A stretch of DNA of 5,873 nucleotides from an uncultured beta proteobacterium. Lineage in GTDB: Bacteria; Pseudomonadota; Gammaproteobacteria; Burkholderiales; Burkholderiaceae. This document shows positions 5,694 to 5,873 of the stretch, in pieces. Where the stretch lies: positions 1-5,873 of the forward strand of contig CAIYZI010000411.1 in the NCBI GenBank assembly GCA_903930665.1, in the 5' to 3' direction. Below the pieces are notes generated by a model that saw only the letters and a program-made list of their open reading frames with translations, was not told the DNA's origin and searched no databases. Made by a program: the position numbers and the translations under genes. Positions within the stretch are counted from its first letter, which is position 1, and the number at the start of each line of letters is the position of its first letter.

Positions 5694-5873
5694 TTACTCG
5701 TCTAAATCCAAGCTGGCGAGGTACCCTGTCTTACTTAATGCGTGTATCAGATCGTCATATTGATTGCGAATACGCTCGATTTGCACCCTACCCGACTCCC
5801 AATCAACATGAATGGTTTGTATGTCACCAAGGGGCAAAAGCGCCTCTTTAATCTTGGCAATGCAAGATGGAGA
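5694..5873 (-). CDS. Heavy-metal-associated (HMA) domain protein, N-terminus outside window
   Basis: An open minus-strand frame runs from the window edge to TAA (5694-5696) and gives the last 59 residues, beginning SPSCIAKIKEALLPLG and continuing through HVDWESGRVQIE to a final GYLASLDLDE. This is the pattern of the small ferredoxin-like HMA fold of copper chaperones and CPx-ATPase metal domains: metal loop, helix, VDxxxGRVxI strand pair, second helix with ..ALSKTGY, and last strand. Such proteins bind Cu(I) or similar soft metals through CxxC. Here the position of the first cysteine is Ser (TCT) and only the second Cys remains visible, so metal binding may be altered. The start and the preceding GM-type residues are to the right of the window. 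The frame converges on trxC with 27 nt between stop codons and no recognisable terminator in between. A standalone chaperone is the likeliest reading; the end of a longer protein cannot be excluded. Confidence 0.75.
   Translation of the reverse strand, partial: SPSCIAKIKEALLPLGDIQTIHVDWESGRVQIERIRNQYDDLIHALSKTGYLASLDLDE

Noticed and set aside
1..5873. CRISPR array, tRNA or rRNA gene, defence island, or a new multi-gene system
   Set aside because: No spaced direct repeats, no tRNA-like or rRNA sequence, and every complete gene falls into a known metabolic, transport, redox or signalling family.

Overview
The window looks like a chromosomal segment from a moderately low-GC betaproteobacterium. 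The best guess is a Burkholderiales/Polynucleobacter-type genome, judged from the feel of the protein sequences, the gene complement (standalone PTA_PTB-type acyltransferase, AckA, zinc-ribbon TrxC) and the base composition. This assignment is inference; no rRNA or marker gene is present. Every gene belongs to a recognisable family. The unusual parts are a mobile-element scar and a few regulatory or motif details, and I do not see a new multi-gene system.

Left edge (1-118): the right end of an insertion sequence of the IS3 type. It carries the last 33 codons of the transposase (stop at 102-104) and a terminus ending in ...CA at 118. The element sits inside a minus-strand gene for a membrane-anchored dCache-GGDEF diguanylate cyclase (59-1450). 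The GGDEF domain is cut about 30 residues after its GGEEF signature, and the last 19 residues of the ORF, plus its stop codon, are read from the IS end on the opposite strand to the transposase. The N-terminal sensor, both membrane helices, the RxxD I-site and GGEEF survive, but the C-terminal part of the catalytic domain is gone.

Middle (1451-3048): two small perfect-stem hairpins lie between the cyclase start and a minus-strand MFS transporter of unknown substrate (1609-2808). A 240-bp AT-rich divergent region follows. It holds a plausible sigma70-type promoter for the MFS gene and several TTGAT/ATCAA half-sites and palindromes on the side facing the plus-strand operon.

Right (3049-5666): a tightly packed plus-strand operon encodes a phosphate acetyl/butyryltransferase, acetate kinase and thioredoxin 2, with junctions of 2-3 nt. 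The first two enzymes interconvert acyl-CoA, acyl phosphate and carboxylate with ATP gain. TrxC adds an apparently unrelated redox function to the same transcript. At the right edge a minus-strand, 5'-incomplete gene for a small heavy-metal-associated (HMA) domain protein (5694-5873) converges on trxC. Its metal-binding motif reads S-x-x-C where C-x-x-C is usual.
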